64,000 nucleotides of DNA from an uncultured Allomuricauda sp. GTDB lineage: Bacteria > Bacteroidota > Bacteroidia > Flavobacteriales > Flavobacteriaceae. Shown piece by piece: positions 28,587 through 38,601 of the stretch; the first letter of the stretch is position 1, and the number at the start of each line of letters is the position of its first letter. Below the pieces are notes generated by a model. The model worked only from the letters and a program-made list of their open reading frames with translations, was not told where the DNA came from and searched no databases. The translations under genes and the position numbers were made by a program. The stretch is from positions 868,001 to 932,000 of the forward strand of contig NZ_CANLYK010000001.1 of the NCBI RefSeq assembly GCF_947495325.1, in the 5' to 3' direction.

Positions 28587-29861
28587 CTAACCGTTAAACA
28601 AAGGTCTTGACTTCATTAAGTCGTTGACCTTTTGTTTTATTTGAGAAATATGCTGTTCGTTATCAGGGTCCATTAGCACTTGGTCTATAAAGTCAACAAT
28701 TGTTTCCATATCGCCTTCCTTTAAACCTCTCGTAGTTATTGCCGGGGTTCCAAAACGAATTCCAGAAGTAATAAAAGGAGATTGATTGTCAAAAGGAACC
28801 ATGTTTTTATTTGCGGTGATGGCAGCTTCCTCTAGAACCTTCTCTGCATCTTTCCCAGTAATGTTTTTGTTTCTAAGATCGATTAACATCATATGGTTAT
28901 CCGTTCCTCCAGAGATAACTTTATAATCCCGTTTCATAAATGCATTTGCCATTGCATCGGCATTTTTATTAACCTGAAGCATGTAGTGCAAAAATTCGTC
29001 AGTAAGTGCTTCACCAAATGCGATTGCCTTCGCGGCTATTATGTGTTCCAAAGGACCTCCTTGGTTACCAGGAAACACAGCAAGGTCCAATAAACCGGAC
29101 ATTTTTCTGAGATTCCCATTTTTAAGTCGTATTCCAAAAGGGTTTTCAAAATTCTCTCCCATTAAGATAAGTCCCCCTCTTGGTCCACGTAATGTTTTAT
29201 GGGTAGTTGTAGTAACGATGTGGCAATGTGGAATAGGGTCATTTAAAATTCCTTTGGCAATCAATCCGGCCGGATGAGAGATATCAGCAAGTAATATGGC
29301 ATCAACACTATCTGCAATTTTCCGAAATCGCTTAAAATCCATATCACGGGAATACGCAGAGGCACCTGCGATAATCAATTTTGGCTGTTCCTTGGTAGCT
29401 ATTTCTTGAATTTTATCATAGTTCAAAGTACCCGTTTCTTCATCAACACCATAAAAAACAGGGTTGTACAATCTACCAGAAAAATTTACGGGAGACCCAT
29501 GGGTCAAATGCCCTCCGTGGGATAAATCAAAACCTAAAATGGTATCTCCTGGCTTTAAACAGGCATGATACACCGCAGCGTTTGCTTGAGAACCTGAATG
29601 TGGCTGCACATTGGCATATACCGCGCCAAAAAGCTCTTTGGCACGATCTATGGCAAGCTGCTCTACTTCATCAACCACTTCGCAACCACCATAATAGCGC
29701 TTTCCCGGATAGCCCTCGGCATATTTGTTGGTCAATACAGAGCCCGCAGCCTCCATAACCTGTGGACTGGTAAAGTTCTCCGAAGCTATTAGCTCTATTC
29801 CTTCAATCTGACGTTCCTTTTCTTGTGCTATTAAGTCAAAAATTGCTTGGTCTCTTTGCAT
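28587..29861 (-). CDS. glyA: Serine hydroxymethyltransferase
   Basis: 424 residues, standard GlyA length. PLP enzyme that interconverts serine and glycine and supplies methylene-THF, which PanB also uses. Motifs: [66 protein letters not shown], and the PLP-binding lysine in [15 protein letters not shown]. It is a single minus-strand gene. I saw no glycine riboswitch in the upstream 228 bp. Confidence 0.97.
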   Translation of the reverse strand: MQRDQAIFDLIAQEKERQIEGIELIASENFTSPQVMEAAGSVLTNKYAEGYPGKRYYGGCEVVDEVEQLAIDRAKELFGAVYANVQPHSGSQANAAVYHACLKPGDTILGFDLSHGGHLTHGSPVNFSGRLYNPVFYGVDEETGTLNYDKIQEIATKEQPKLIIAGASAYSRDMDFKRFRKIADSVDAILLADISHPAGLIAKGILNDPIPHCHIVTTTTHKTLRGPRGGLILMGENFENPFGIRLKNGNLRKMSGLLDLAVFPGNQGGPLEHIIAAKAIAFGEALTDEFLHYMLQVNKNADAMANAFMKRDYKVISGGTDNHMMLIDLRNKNITGKDAEKVLEEAAITANKNMVPFDNQSPFITSGIRFGTPAITTRGLKEGDMETIVDFIDQVLMDPDNEQHISQIKQKVNDLMKSRPLFNG

Positions 29862-29960
29862 TTGCTTTTAAATTAAGAAGTGCTAAAATTACGAATAGAA
29901 AAGCTAATTAAATCGAAAAAAATTGTTGCAAAAATTGATTTTATCCAACAACAATTAACA

Positions 29961-30056
29961 ATGGAGCAAGTGCTGTTTTTTATGTATTTCATCGATATTA
30001 TACTACTCTTCGTCCTTTTTCGTTACTACAATGTGCTTTTTTGGCACAGCTATTGA
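29961..30056 (+). CDS. Possible 31-residue hydrophobic peptide
   Basis: ATG-started frame of 31 codons ending 33 bp before the next gene. The product MEQVLFFMYFIDIILLFVLF followed by RYYNVLFWHSY would span a membrane once. There is no recognisable ribosome site, so it may be a chance frame in an AT-rich leader, a leader peptide or a small membrane protein. Confidence 0.25.
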   Translation: MEQVLFFMYFIDIILLFVLFRYYNVLFWHSY

Positions 30057-30089
30057 AAACCATATCCAAACCCATAAAATCAAAAAACC

Positions 30090-31295
30090 ATGAAAAAATT
30101 AGTACTCATTAGTATAATGGTCTTGCTTGCTGCCTGCGGGGGAGTAAAGAAAACCCAAGAAGATTTAAACAGTGGCAACTACGTTTCTGCAATGAACAAG
30201 GCAATAAAAAACTTGGCAGAAAACAAAACCAAAAAAGGAAATCAAGCCTATATTCTGATGCTTGAAGACGCATTTGCCAAAAACTCGGAACGGGAAGTTG
30301 AACAAATTACCTTTTTAGAAAAAGACGGTAATCCCGCGAATTTGGAAACTATTTATAAAAAGTATCACCAATTAAAGGGAATTCAAGAGCGCATTAGACC
30401 GCTATTGCCCCTCTCCATCATAGATGAGAGTAGAGATGCAAACTTTCGCTTTTCAAATTATGACTCTAGCATTCTTAGCACCAAAAACAGTCTGTCCCAG
30501 TATTTGTATACCAATGCTTCAAACTTATTGACAACTGCAAGGGAAAAAGAAGATTACAGAGCTGCATATGACGATCTTAAGTATTTAGAGAATATTAATC
30601 CTGGGTATAAAGAGACTGTGGTAAAGATGCATCAGGCCCATGAAAGAGGATTAGAGTACATACGTGTTGATATTGCCAATGAAACAGAACAGATCATTCC
30701 TGAAAGATTGGAAAATGAACTATTGGATTTTAACACCTTTGGCATCAATAATTTTTGGACAGAATACCATACCAGACCTTTGGAAGATATACAATATGAC
30801 TATGCCTTGAATTTAAATTTTAGGGAAATCAACATATCTCCGGAACAAATAAATGAAACTCAGATTATCAAGGAGAAACAAATAAAGGACGGGTATGAGT
30901 ACCTACTGGATAACCAAGGTAATGCCGTTAAGGACAGTCTTGGAAACAGAATAAAGGTAGATCGGCTTAAAACGGTAAAGTGCAATTTCTATCAATTTAC
31001 CCAATTTAAAAGCGCACAAATCGGAGCGCAGGTAAGCCTAACGGATTTGTCCAATGGCCAAGAAATCAACTCCTACCCTTTGTCTAGTGAATTTATCTTT
31101 GAGCACATCTATGCCAATTATAAAGGCGACAAAAGAGCCTTGAACACGGATTTAATTACACTTTTGGATTTGAGAGCCATACCTTTTCCAACCAATGAGC
31201 AAATGGTCTATGATGCCGGTGAGGATCTAAAGATGAGATTGAAATCCATTGTCAACCAAAATCAGTTTGTTGCCGGGAATCGATTTAACGATTAA
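30090..31295 (+). CDS. Helical (TPR-like) lipoprotein
   Basis: 401 residues. Lipobox LLAAC at C16, followed by GGVKK. Residues about 25-60 (NSGNYVSAMNKAIKNLAENK) and 150-185 (AREKEDYRAAYDDLKYLENINPG) look like TPR hairpins. The second half is mixed and ends with a helical segment. No named family recognised. It probably sits in the periplasm. A long inverted repeat after the stop separates it from the convergent ytxJ gene. Confidence 0.75.
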   Translation: MKKLVLISIMVLLAACGGVKKTQEDLNSGNYVSAMNKAIKNLAENKTKKGNQAYILMLEDAFAKNSEREVEQITFLEKDGNPANLETIYKKYHQLKGIQERIRPLLPLSIIDESRDANFRFSNYDSSILSTKNSLSQYLYTNASNLLTTAREKEDYRAAYDDLKYLENINPGYKETVVKMHQAHERGLEYIRVDIANETEQIIPERLENELLDFNTFGINNFWTEYHTRPLEDIQYDYALNLNFREINISPEQINETQIIKEKQIKDGYEYLLDNQGNAVKDSLGNRIKVDRLKTVKCNFYQFTQFKSAQIGAQVSLTDLSNGQEINSYPLSSEFIFEHIYANYKGDKRALNTDLITLLDLRAIPFPTNEQMVYDAGEDLKMRLKSIVNQNQFVAGNRFND

Positions 31296-31307
31296 GAAAT
31301 TCTATCG

Positions 31308-31335
31308 AGTGCAGTTGGGAATTCCCAACTGCACT
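31308..31335. terminator. 28-bp perfect palindrome, likely bidirectional terminator
   Basis: Perfect inverted repeat whose arms AGTGCAGTTGGGAA and TTCCCAACTGCACT meet at the centre. It lies between two convergent stops (31295 and 31356). No long T-run follows on either strand, so termination is inferred from position and stem strength. Confidence 0.65.
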
Positions 31336-31355
31336 TGAATTTATCCTATTTTCCT

Positions 31356-31745
31356 TTAAACGTATTGTGTTAAATCAATATCTGTTATAGCACCGTGCGA
31401 AGTATGATAGGTTACCTCTCCGTTCTTAATGATCAAAAGTTGCGGAGATTGATGCATGACCTGAAATTTATATTGTACTTCATTGGAAACATCTCTATGG
31501 GCATGCAAATCCAGAAAATAAATGTCCTGTTCATCACCAAGTAGGTATGAATCTGTAAACATATTTAATACCATTCTGCTGATACCACAAGTGGTTGAAT
31601 GTTTAAATATAAGTTGCGTTCTTGTTTTAGACTTTTCAGCAATCATATCCAGTTGCTCAATGGACACCAAGGGAATCCAAGGAATTCTTTTTTCCTCTCT
31701 TACCGAATCGCCTTTCTTTCCAAACACACTATCGAATATTCCCAT
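31356..31745 (-). CDS. ytxJ: YtxJ-like bacillithiol-system monothiol protein
   Basis: 129 residues, thioredoxin-fold DUF2847/YtxJ family, linked in Firmicutes and Bacteroidota to bacillithiol redox metabolism. The single-cysteine active site is C53 in HSTTCGISRM, in place of CxxC, and the later region MHQSPQLLIIKNGEVTYHTSHGAI carries the cis-Pro. A consensus promoter ends only 4 bp before the ATG, so its mRNA may be leaderless. It is divergent from clpB, which may reflect a shared stress role (inference). Confidence 0.88.
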   Translation of the reverse strand: MGIFDSVFGKKGDSVREEKRIPWIPLVSIEQLDMIAEKSKTRTQLIFKHSTTCGISRMVLNMFTDSYLLGDEQDIYFLDLHAHRDVSNEVQYKFQVMHQSPQLLIIKNGEVTYHTSHGAITDIDLTQYV

Positions 31746-31749
31746 GTCA

Positions 31750-31781
31750 CAAATTTAGTTGTTCTGTCGAGGAAGTCCAAA
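31750..31781 (-). promoter_or_regulatory. Promoter of ytxJ
   Basis: Minus strand: TTTG (31781-31778), 20 bp, TAAATTTG (31757-31750), a perfect consensus match. Only four bases separate it from the ytxJ ATG at 31745, so transcription should start at or next to the start codon. Confidence 0.65.
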
Positions 31782-31893
31782 AAGCTTACAAAGCTGACGA
31801 AATGTCCTTTGTTTTCAAGGTTTTAGCGACATTTTGACTGTGTTTCCCCAATGGTAAGGTTGTTGAAACCATAGAAACAAAAAACAATTGAAA

Positions 31894-34494
31894 ATGAATT
31901 TTAACAATTATACCATAAAATCACAAGAAGCCATACAGCAAGCGCAACAGCTTGCCCAGGGGCATGGACATCAACAAATAGAAAATGAGCATTTATTCAA
32001 AGCCATAACAGAAGTGGACGAGAATGTATTGCCTTTTATTCTAAAAAAATTAAATGTCAATACAACACTTCTCAATCAAATCCTAGAAAAGGAATTGGAG
32101 AGTTTTTCCAAAGTATCCGGAGCAGAAATAATGCTTTCAAGAGAAGCTGGAAAATCTTTGAATGAAGCAAGCATCATAGCAAAAAAGCAAGGTGATGAAT
32201 ATGTATCCATTGAACATTTATTACTTGCAATTTTTAAATCAAAAAGCAAAATAGCCCAGATTCTAAAAGACCAAGGAGTTACCGAAAAAGACCTGAACGC
32301 TGCAATTCATGAATTACGGAAAGGTGGAAAAGTAACTTCCCAAAGTGCAGAGGACACCTACAACTCTTTGGATAAATATGCGAAAAATCTAAATGAGCTT
32401 GCTGACAGTGGGAAGCTTGATCCCGTTATTGGAAGGGATGAAGAAATAAGACGGGTATTGCAAATCTTATCACGAAGAACAAAAAACAACCCAATGCTGG
32501 TAGGGGAACCTGGTGTTGGTAAAACCGCCATTGCCGAAGGATTGGCCCACAGAATTATTCAAGGCGATATCCCTGAAAATCTAAAAGAAAAAATCATTTA
32601 TTCTTTAGATATGGGAGCTTTAATTGCCGGAGCAAAATATAAAGGTGAGTTTGAAGAGCGATTAAAATCCGTTATCAAGGAAGTTACCTCATCAGATGGG
32701 GATATTGTACTCTTTATAGACGAGATTCACACCCTAGTGGGTGCTGGGAGTGGTCAAGGTGCCATGGATGCAGCAAACATATTAAAACCAGCTTTGGCAC
32801 GTGGAGAACTTAGGGCCATTGGTGCAACCACGCTTGATGAATATCAGAAATATTTTGAAAAAGACAAGGCTTTGGAACGAAGGTTTCAAAAAGTAATAAT
32901 CGATGAACCAGATACTGAAAGTGCAATTTCTATTTTAAGAGGAATCAAAGAGAAATATGAGGCACACCATAAAGTACGTATAAAGGATGAAGCGGTAATT
33001 TCCGCGGTTGAGCTCTCACAACGTTATATCACAAATCGATTTCTACCCGATAAGGCCATTGACCTTATGGATGAAGCGGCCTCCAAGTTACGAATGGAAA
33101 TTAATTCCAAGCCCGAAGAACTGGATGTGTTGGATAGAAGAATTATGCAATTGGAGATTGAAATTGAGGCTATAAAACGTGAAAATGACAAAGTCAAATT
33201 ACAAAGTTTAAATCTTGAGCTTGCCAATATTAAAGAAGATAGAAATGAAATCTTTGCCAAATGGGAAAGTGAAAAAACTGTTGTAGACAACATACAAAAG
33301 ACAAAACAGGATATTGAAAACTTTAAACTGGAAGCAGAACGTGCGGAACGTAATGGAGATTATGGTAAAGTAGCAGAGCTACGGTATGGGAAAATAAAAG
33401 AATCCCATGAAAAATTGGAACAATTGCAGGAAGAACTGGCAAATCAACAAAGTGCAGGGACACTTATAAAAGAAGAGGTGACCAATGAAGATATTGCTGA
33501 AGTAGTGGCAAAATGGACCGGAATTCCCGTTACCAAAATGATGCAAAGTGAACGTGAGAAGCTTTTGCAACTTGAAGATGTGCTACACAAAAGGGTTGTT
33601 GGTCAAGAAGAAGCAATTGTAGCGGTTTCTGATGCCATACGAAGAAGTAGAGCCGGCCTACAAGATGCAAAAAAGCCTATTGGCTCTTTTCTATTCCTTG
33701 GAAACACCGGAGTTGGAAAAACTGAATTGGCAAAAACCTTGGCCGCTTATTTGTTTGATGACGAAAATGCCATAACACGCATTGATATGAGTGAATACCA
33801 AGAGCGTCATTCCATAAGTAGATTGGTAGGGGCACCTCCCGGGTATGTTGGCTATGACGAAGGAGGCCAATTGACTGAAGCTGTTAGAAGAAAACCCTAT
33901 TCCGTGGTGCTTTTGGATGAAATTGAAAAAGCCCACCCAGATACGTTCAACATTTTATTGCAGGTTTTGGATGAAGGAAGGTTGACCGATAATAAAGGGC
34001 GTGTTGCTGATTTTAAAAACTCCATCATTATCATGACAAGTAATATGGGTAGCCAAATCATTCAGGAAAAGTTTACGGATGCCACAGATATTGAAAGTGC
34101 AACAAGCGCTGCACGATTTGGGGCGATGGAACTATTGCGAAAAACCATTCGTCCAGAATTTTTAAACAGGATAGACGATATTATTATGTTCACACCTTTG
34201 GATAGGTCCAATATTAGAGACATTGTGAGGCTACAGTTGGAACAATTGAAAAAAATGGTTTTCAAACAACATATTACGTTGGATGCCACAGATGAGGCAA
34301 TAGATTATTTGGCAGAAAAAGGATTTGATTCCCAATTTGGTGCGAGGCCAGTAAAAAGACTTATTCAAAAAGAGGTGTTGAACAACCTCTCAAAAGAACT
34401 TTTAGCTGGGAAAATTAAAGCAGAAAGTATCATACTTCTGGATTCATTTGATAACGAGTTGGTCTTCAGAAATCAAAATGAATTAGTGAAATAA
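31894..34494 (+). CDS. clpB: ClpB disaggregase
   Basis: 866 residues from the ATG at 31894 (a TTG two codons upstream is unlikely). Hexameric Hsp100 chaperone that threads aggregated proteins together with DnaK. Domains: N-terminal Clp repeats (1-150), AAA-1 with Walker A GEPGVGKT and Walker B FIDEIHTL, the coiled-coil middle domain (about 405-525) that distinguishes ClpB from ClpA/C, AAA-2 with GNTGVGKT and LLDEIEKA, and the C-terminal D2-small domain. I see no CIRCE element upstream. Confidence 0.98.
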   Translation: MNFNNYTIKSQEAIQQAQQLAQGHGHQQIENEHLFKAITEVDENVLPFILKKLNVNTTLLNQILEKELESFSKVSGAEIMLSREAGKSLNEASIIAKKQGDEYVSIEHLLLAIFKSKSKIAQILKDQGVTEKDLNAAIHELRKGGKVTSQSAEDTYNSLDKYAKNLNELADSGKLDPVIGRDEEIRRVLQILSRRTKNNPMLVGEPGVGKTAIAEGLAHRIIQGDIPENLKEKIIYSLDMGALIAGAKYKGEFEERLKSVIKEVTSSDGDIVLFIDEIHTLVGAGSGQGAMDAANILKPALARGELRAIGATTLDEYQKYFEKDKALERRFQKVIIDEPDTESAISILRGIKEKYEAHHKVRIKDEAVISAVELSQRYITNRFLPDKAIDLMDEAASKLRMEINSKPEELDVLDRRIMQLEIEIEAIKRENDKVKLQSLNLELANIKEDRNEIFAKWESEKTVVDNIQKTKQDIENFKLEAERAERNGDYGKVAELRYGKIKESHEKLEQLQEELANQQSAGTLIKEEVTNEDIAEVVAKWTGIPVTKMMQSEREKLLQLEDVLHKRVVGQEEAIVAVSDAIRRSRAGLQDAKKPIGSFLFLGNTGVGKTELAKTLAAYLFDDENAITRIDMSEYQERHSISRLVGAPPGYVGYDEGGQLTEAVRRKPYSVVLLDEIEKAHPDTFNILLQVLDEGRLTDNKGRVADFKNSIIIMTSNMGSQIIQEKFTDATDIESATSAARFGAMELLRKTIRPEFLNRIDDIIMFTPLDRSNIRDIVRLQLEQLKKMVFKQHITLDATDEAIDYLAEKGFDSQFGARPVKRLIQKEVLNNLSKELLAGKIKAESIILLDSFDNELVFRNQNELVK

Positions 34495-34511
34495 TCTCAT
34501 TTTCAACCTGT

Positions 34512-34553
34512 AAAAGCTCTTATTTTGTTAAAAGTAAGGGCTTTTGCTTTTTT
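34512..34553 (+). terminator. Intrinsic terminator of clpB
   Basis: AAAAGCTCTTA (34512-34522) pairs with TAAGGGCTTTT (34535-34545, one G-U pair); the inner loop can also pair TTTT with AAAA. A T-run ends at 34553. Confidence 0.85.
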
Positions 34554-34615
34554 AAAATACCATACAGTATCTGTTTTTTATATATTAGCGATACCCTAAA
34601 CCAACCGGAACCTCA

Positions 34616-35212
34616 ATGAGTAAAAAAGCAGAAAGAACCACAGCTTATATTATTGAAACCGTTGCCCCACTGTTTAACAAGTTTGGTTATGTGGGGACAA
34701 GCATGAGTGACCTTACAGAGGCGACCGGACTTACCAAGGGTGCCATTTATGGAAATTTTGAGAATAAAGAAGCGCTTGCCCTATCCGCATTTGAATACAA
34801 CCGAAACCAATTATTGACCACTATTGATGAAAAATTAAATGTGGAAGGAAATGCATTGGACAAACTCTTCTCCTTGCTGCGTTTTTACAAACAGTATGAT
34901 GTGTTTACCCTCCCATTTGGAGGTTGTCCTATTTTAAAAGTTGGGGTCGATGCGCAACATAACAACAGCTTGCTATCGGCAGCTGCCAAAGAAACCATTA
35001 AGGAAATGGAAGGTAAAATTGCCTTAGTGCTAGAAAATGGTGTAAATCAAAGCGAAATTCATTTGCCGGTGCCTCCATTGCAGTTTGCTAAACAATTGTT
35101 TACAATGCTTCAAGGAGCAGTAGCCATGTTTACAATGACCCAAGACCGAAAATACCTAATGAATACGGTTGCATATCTAGAACAATTGGTTCAAAAGGAA
35201 ATAAAAAAGTAG
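34616..35212 (+). CDS. TetR/AcrR-family transcriptional regulator
   Basis: 198 residues. N-terminal TetR helix-turn-helix (about residues 8-55: IIETVAPLFNKFGYVGTSMS, DLTEATGLTKGAIYGNFENK). The C-terminal ligand domain contains FGGCPILKVGVDAQH, a pattern found in the AcrR/YxaF-like subgroup with a conserved Gly-Cys-Pro. It is expected to repress a target gene until a small ligand binds, but no efflux or enzyme gene is next to it, so the target is not obvious here. Confidence 0.9.
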   Translation: MSKKAERTTAYIIETVAPLFNKFGYVGTSMSDLTEATGLTKGAIYGNFENKEALALSAFEYNRNQLLTTIDEKLNVEGNALDKLFSLLRFYKQYDVFTLPFGGCPILKVGVDAQHNNSLLSAAAKETIKEMEGKIALVLENGVNQSEIHLPVPPLQFAKQLFTMLQGAVAMFTMTQDRKYLMNTVAYLEQLVQKEIKK

Positions 35213-35225
35213 CAGTCTCAACAAT

Positions 35226-36704
35226 CTACTGCCCTCGCACCCTAAAAATCCAGGTTTTATCAGGGTATCTTCCAAAAAACTTACTATCCCTTGCCCTACG
35301 AGCCTCATCTATTGTGTTATATCGTGCCAGATAAACATAGTTGAATTTGTCCTTGCTTCTATAGAATGATTGTGGATTTAAGCCTTTTTTCTTCAAAGTA
35401 AGCATAAAGCTTTCATAATATCTTTTGGTTCCAAAAACGTTGGCAATAAGATAAAACCCAGGTTCCACACCCTCTTCCTTAGCTACTTCCCTGTATACTT
35501 CATTCTTTTCAACTACTACTTTCTGGTTTTGAAGTTTAGCTATGCTATCACGCTTTTTTTGTTCAGCTAATAATTTCATTTTAGCCAACTGTAGTGCTAC
35601 AATTGAGTCTTTTATTCTTTTTTCTTTCTCAAAGTCCTCTTGTTGCTGTGTAATTTCCTTTGTAGTCGCTTCAGATGTTTTCTCAAGGTCAGATTTCTTT
35701 TGGGTTTCAAATGCTTTTTGCTTTTGTAATTCCTCCTCGGCTCTTATACTTTCCAAAGCCAGCTCATCATCTTTTTCAACATCAAAGTCAACAACTTTTT
35801 TGCGATTGTCAGGTTTTCCAAAGTGATACGAAGCAATCAGTTCAAAAGTAGGGTCTTCATCGTTTAAAGAAGTATCTGTGCCAAACTCTAACAATCCACC
35901 AATAGAAAACTGTTTGGCAAAGGTTGCCCCTATGCCCCCAGAAACACCATAGAAACTATTATAACCTCCCTGCACCCAAAATTTACTAGTAGAAAAAAGT
36001 CCGTTGATTCCAAATTGAGTGTCCTGATCTGGTATTGACCTGACATAAATAATTGGTCTTACGAAACTATCATTGTCAGAAAAAATCGTCAAAAGAAAGT
36101 CATTGCTCAAAGTTCCTGTCAATATCCTAAAGTCCATTCTGTCTCCTCCTCCTGAAAGATTAAAGTCCAATGCATTCTCTAAAGCTAAGCCAAAGCTAAA
36201 CTGATTTACTTGTAACCGTATTCCTGGCGAAAATGATACAATAAACTCATTTATATCCTCCAATTGGGACACATCATCTGGATCTGGGGTAAATCGATCA
36301 TCAGCCAGTTTTTCTTGAAATCCACTAAGGTTAAACCCCGCTATCACCTTAATATTATTTTCAAATAAGAAAGTATACGCATAATTTACATTGGCACCTA
36401 TATCTAAAAAAACTCCCGTATTATGCTGAAGAAAACCAACCCCCAAAGCGGATTCCTGGTTAAGTTGATGGGTATAATTTGCATATATACTTGTTGGGTC
36501 TCCATCTACCGTTTGCCATTGCCAACGAGTCCAAATGGAGAAGGAATTCGGGTTGTTCCAATCCATACCATACGAAGGGTTCAATAAATTTGCATTGAAT
36601 TGGGTAAGGTTATGCTGTCTAAAATCTGGTGGTAGTATTGCATCTTGCGACCATATAGTAGTCGTCATCAAAAAAAATGAAAAACAAACCAGGAACTTAT
36701 ACAT
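35226..36704 (-). CDS. PorP/SprF-like outer-membrane protein with SPOR-like tail
   Basis: 492 residues with a signal peptide (ending IWSQD). Residues about 20-310 match the type IX secretion PorP/SprF barrel family: HNLTQFNANLLNPSYGMDWN, then YANYTHQLNQESALGVGFLQHN. Unlike stand-alone PorP, a charged coiled coil follows (about 320-400), and the last 80 residues (GFYLIANVFGTKRYYESFM, then YVYLARYNTIDEARRARD) look like a SPOR-type peptidoglycan-binding domain. The fusion could anchor the barrel to the cell wall. No large gliding adhesin gene is adjacent. Confidence 0.82.
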   Translation of the reverse strand: MYKFLVCFSFFLMTTTIWSQDAILPPDFRQHNLTQFNANLLNPSYGMDWNNPNSFSIWTRWQWQTVDGDPTSIYANYTHQLNQESALGVGFLQHNTGVFLDIGANVNYAYTFLFENNIKVIAGFNLSGFQEKLADDRFTPDPDDVSQLEDINEFIVSFSPGIRLQVNQFSFGLALENALDFNLSGGGDRMDFRILTGTLSNDFLLTIFSDNDSFVRPIIYVRSIPDQDTQFGINGLFSTSKFWVQGGYNSFYGVSGGIGATFAKQFSIGGLLEFGTDTSLNDEDPTFELIASYHFGKPDNRKKVVDFDVEKDDELALESIRAEEELQKQKAFETQKKSDLEKTSEATTKEITQQQEDFEKEKRIKDSIVALQLAKMKLLAEQKKRDSIAKLQNQKVVVEKNEVYREVAKEEGVEPGFYLIANVFGTKRYYESFMLTLKKKGLNPQSFYRSKDKFNYVYLARYNTIDEARRARDSKFFGRYPDKTWIFRVRGQ

Positions 36705-36778
36705 ACAAAAAATGAAAATTAAATGTTACATTTAAATATCATAAGCGTAACGGAAGAGGGACCTTTAGATTAGTAACC

Positions 36779-37312
36779 ATGCGAATGACCAGATTTTTAA
36801 TTGCAATTACACTTTTTATTGTTGGAAGCATTAGCTGCAACGACTCCACTAAAGATATGGAAAATAACAAAGAGCCGGTTATTTCCACTTTCTATTTTAT
36901 ACGACACGCGGAAAAGGATAGAACAGATCCCGAGAATAAAGATCCCGAATTAAATCAAGATGGTTTGGGACGAGCAATTCGCTGGGCAGAAGTTTTTGAC
37001 CCTATTGTTTTAGATGTAATTTATTCTACAAACTATGAGCGTACTTCTATGACCGCTGCGCCTACCGCTATAAAAAAAGATATTGACGTATCATATTACG
37101 ACCCAACGTCATTAGATATTGAAGCTTTTAAAAATGACCATGAAGGCCTCAATATTTTAGTTGTAGGGCATAGTAATACAACTCCGAAGTTGGTTAATAA
37201 AATACTAGGGCTTGAAAAGTATGATTCTATGGATGATGATGATAACAGCAGCCTTTATATCGTAAGATTTATAGACGGAGTTGCTACCGATATCAGGTTA
37301 AACATGGATTAG
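36779..37312 (+). CDS. Histidine-phosphatase (phosphoglycerate mutase-like) lipoprotein
   Basis: 177 residues. The signal ends GSISC (C20), so a lipoprotein. The catalytic RHAE motif (FYFIRHAEKD) and the second conserved His in VVGHSNTTPKLVN identify the histidine phosphatase superfamily; the usual Arg in STNYERTSMTA is present. Compact SixA-like size. It should dephosphorylate an extracytoplasmic substrate; specificity unknown. Its stop overlaps the convergent gene by 4 bp. Confidence 0.88.
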   Translation: MRMTRFLIAITLFIVGSISCNDSTKDMENNKEPVISTFYFIRHAEKDRTDPENKDPELNQDGLGRAIRWAEVFDPIVLDVIYSTNYERTSMTAAPTAIKKDIDVSYYDPTSLDIEAFKNDHEGLNILVVGHSNTTPKLVNKILGLEKYDSMDDDDNSSLYIVRFIDGVATDIRLNMD

Positions 37313-38052
37313 TTCTTGACTACTTCCAATTCCGAAAGTTCAATCTTGGATAGAAGTTCCAATTCTCCTTTTTCAAATAATTTGGCAACTTCAAAAATTG
37401 AAGTCTTTTTGTTTTTTGGTTTGAAGTTATAATAGTCAACAAAACGAATTCCATTTACATAGCGCTCATTATAAGCCTCTCTAAAACGTTGGCCTCCCCC
37501 ATTCACGTGAAAATCATAGGCTAAATAATCGGCCTTAAATGTTTGTTTATTGAACCAATACACATACACATCATCAAAATCATCCCCTCCGCCATTTTGG
37601 TCAAAGGTAATCTTGACCTTGTAATAATTTTTCCCTTTAATGGTTTCTTCTCCTAAAAGTTCTTTATCTACAGCTTTATCATTTAGACCAAAAGGAAGTT
37701 TTGAAAAATAGTGTACGGAGTTAACAGAATTGGCATATCTATTTGCAATGGAGTCTGATAGCTTTACAAGCGTATCATTCATATATCGTTCAAAACTGGT
37801 ATTTGTTTTTATGTCGGTAACAATAGTGGAATCAAAAAAAGAGATTCGTTTTAATACTTTCTTTCCTCCAAAACTTTCAGAAATGTATTTTCTATTTCGA
37901 AAAAGAAAAGATGTTTCATGATTGGTGTAACGCATTCCCCCGCTATCTTTTATGGATTTATCCACGATTTCCTGTGCCGTAATATTCATTTTGGGCTTCT
38001 CCTTGCAAGCAAGGGATAAAAGCAAAAAGGTTCCAACAAAAAAGCGATTCAT
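37309..38052 (-). CDS. Lipoprotein of unknown function
   Basis: 247 residues. Lipobox LSLAC at C16. The core consists of long alternating strands (KNYYKVKITFDQ, then YVYWFNKQTFKADYLAYDFHV), reminiscent of LolA/LolB-like half-barrels of Bacteroidota lipoproteins; I believe it corresponds to a DUF6503-type family, not certain. Single gene, divergent from smpB. Confidence 0.65.
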   Translation of the reverse strand: MNRFFVGTFLLLSLACKEKPKMNITAQEIVDKSIKDSGGMRYTNHETSFLFRNRKYISESFGGKKVLKRISFFDSTIVTDIKTNTSFERYMNDTLVKLSDSIANRYANSVNSVHYFSKLPFGLNDKAVDKELLGEETIKGKNYYKVKITFDQNGGGDDFDDVYVYWFNKQTFKADYLAYDFHVNGGGQRFREAYNERYVNGIRFVDYYNFKPKNKKTSIFEVAKLFEKGELELLSKIELSELEVVKN

Positions 38053-38133
38053 TAGTTCAGTTTTTATTGATAATCGTAAAATCTATTGTAACATTACAAT
38101 TTTCTTACATAAGAGTTTCTATTTTTGTCCGCA

Positions 38134-38595
38134 ATGCAGAAGAATATCAACATAAAAAACAGAAGAGCCAGATTTGATTACGAGATTTTGGATACCTATA
38201 CTGCTGGTATTGTTTTAGGGGGTACCGAAATAAAATCTATCCGTTTGGGCAAGGCATCACTTTCTCAAAGTTTCTGTGAATTCAATCCTAGTGGAGAGCT
38301 TTTCGTTATCAACATGCAGGTTGATGAATACAGTCATGGAGGCCACTATAACCATAAACCCAAAGCAGAACGTAAACTGCTTCTCAATAAAAAGGAATTG
38401 AAAAAATTACGAAAAGAAGTTACAACCTCAGGACTCACTATAATTCCACTTAATCTTTTTATCAATGAAAGAGGTTTGGCCAAGATAAACATTGGACTTG
38501 CCAAGGGTAAAAAACTGTACGACAAACGCGAAACAATAAAGGATCGGGACAATAAGCGTGACCTATCGAGAATTAAGAAAAGTTTTAACGAATAA
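38134..38595 (+). CDS. smpB: SsrA-binding protein
   Basis: 153 residues from the ATG at 38134 (the TTG 9 bp upstream lies inside a -7-like box TATTTTTG, 38120-38127). SmpB binds tmRNA and delivers it to stalled ribosomes for trans-translation. Motifs: [59 protein letters not shown], and the basic C-terminal tail [16 protein letters not shown]. tmRNA itself is not in the window. It is convergent with pcm, 6 bp apart. Confidence 0.97.
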   Translation: MQKNINIKNRRARFDYEILDTYTAGIVLGGTEIKSIRLGKASLSQSFCEFNPSGELFVINMQVDEYSHGGHYNHKPKAERKLLLNKKELKKLRKEVTTSGLTIIPLNLFINERGLAKINIGLAKGKKLYDKRETIKDRDNKRDLSRIKKSFNE

Positions 38596-38601
38596 AGGAG
38601 C

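Noticed and set aside
29862..30089. Possible glycine riboswitch upstream of glyA.
   Set aside because: No glycine-aptamer core or conserved pairing could be seen.
31798..31836. Inverted repeat CGAAATGTC / GACATTTTG before clpB as a heat-shock operator.
   Set aside because: Only 8 of 9 pairs, a 21-bp gap, and no similarity to CIRCE.
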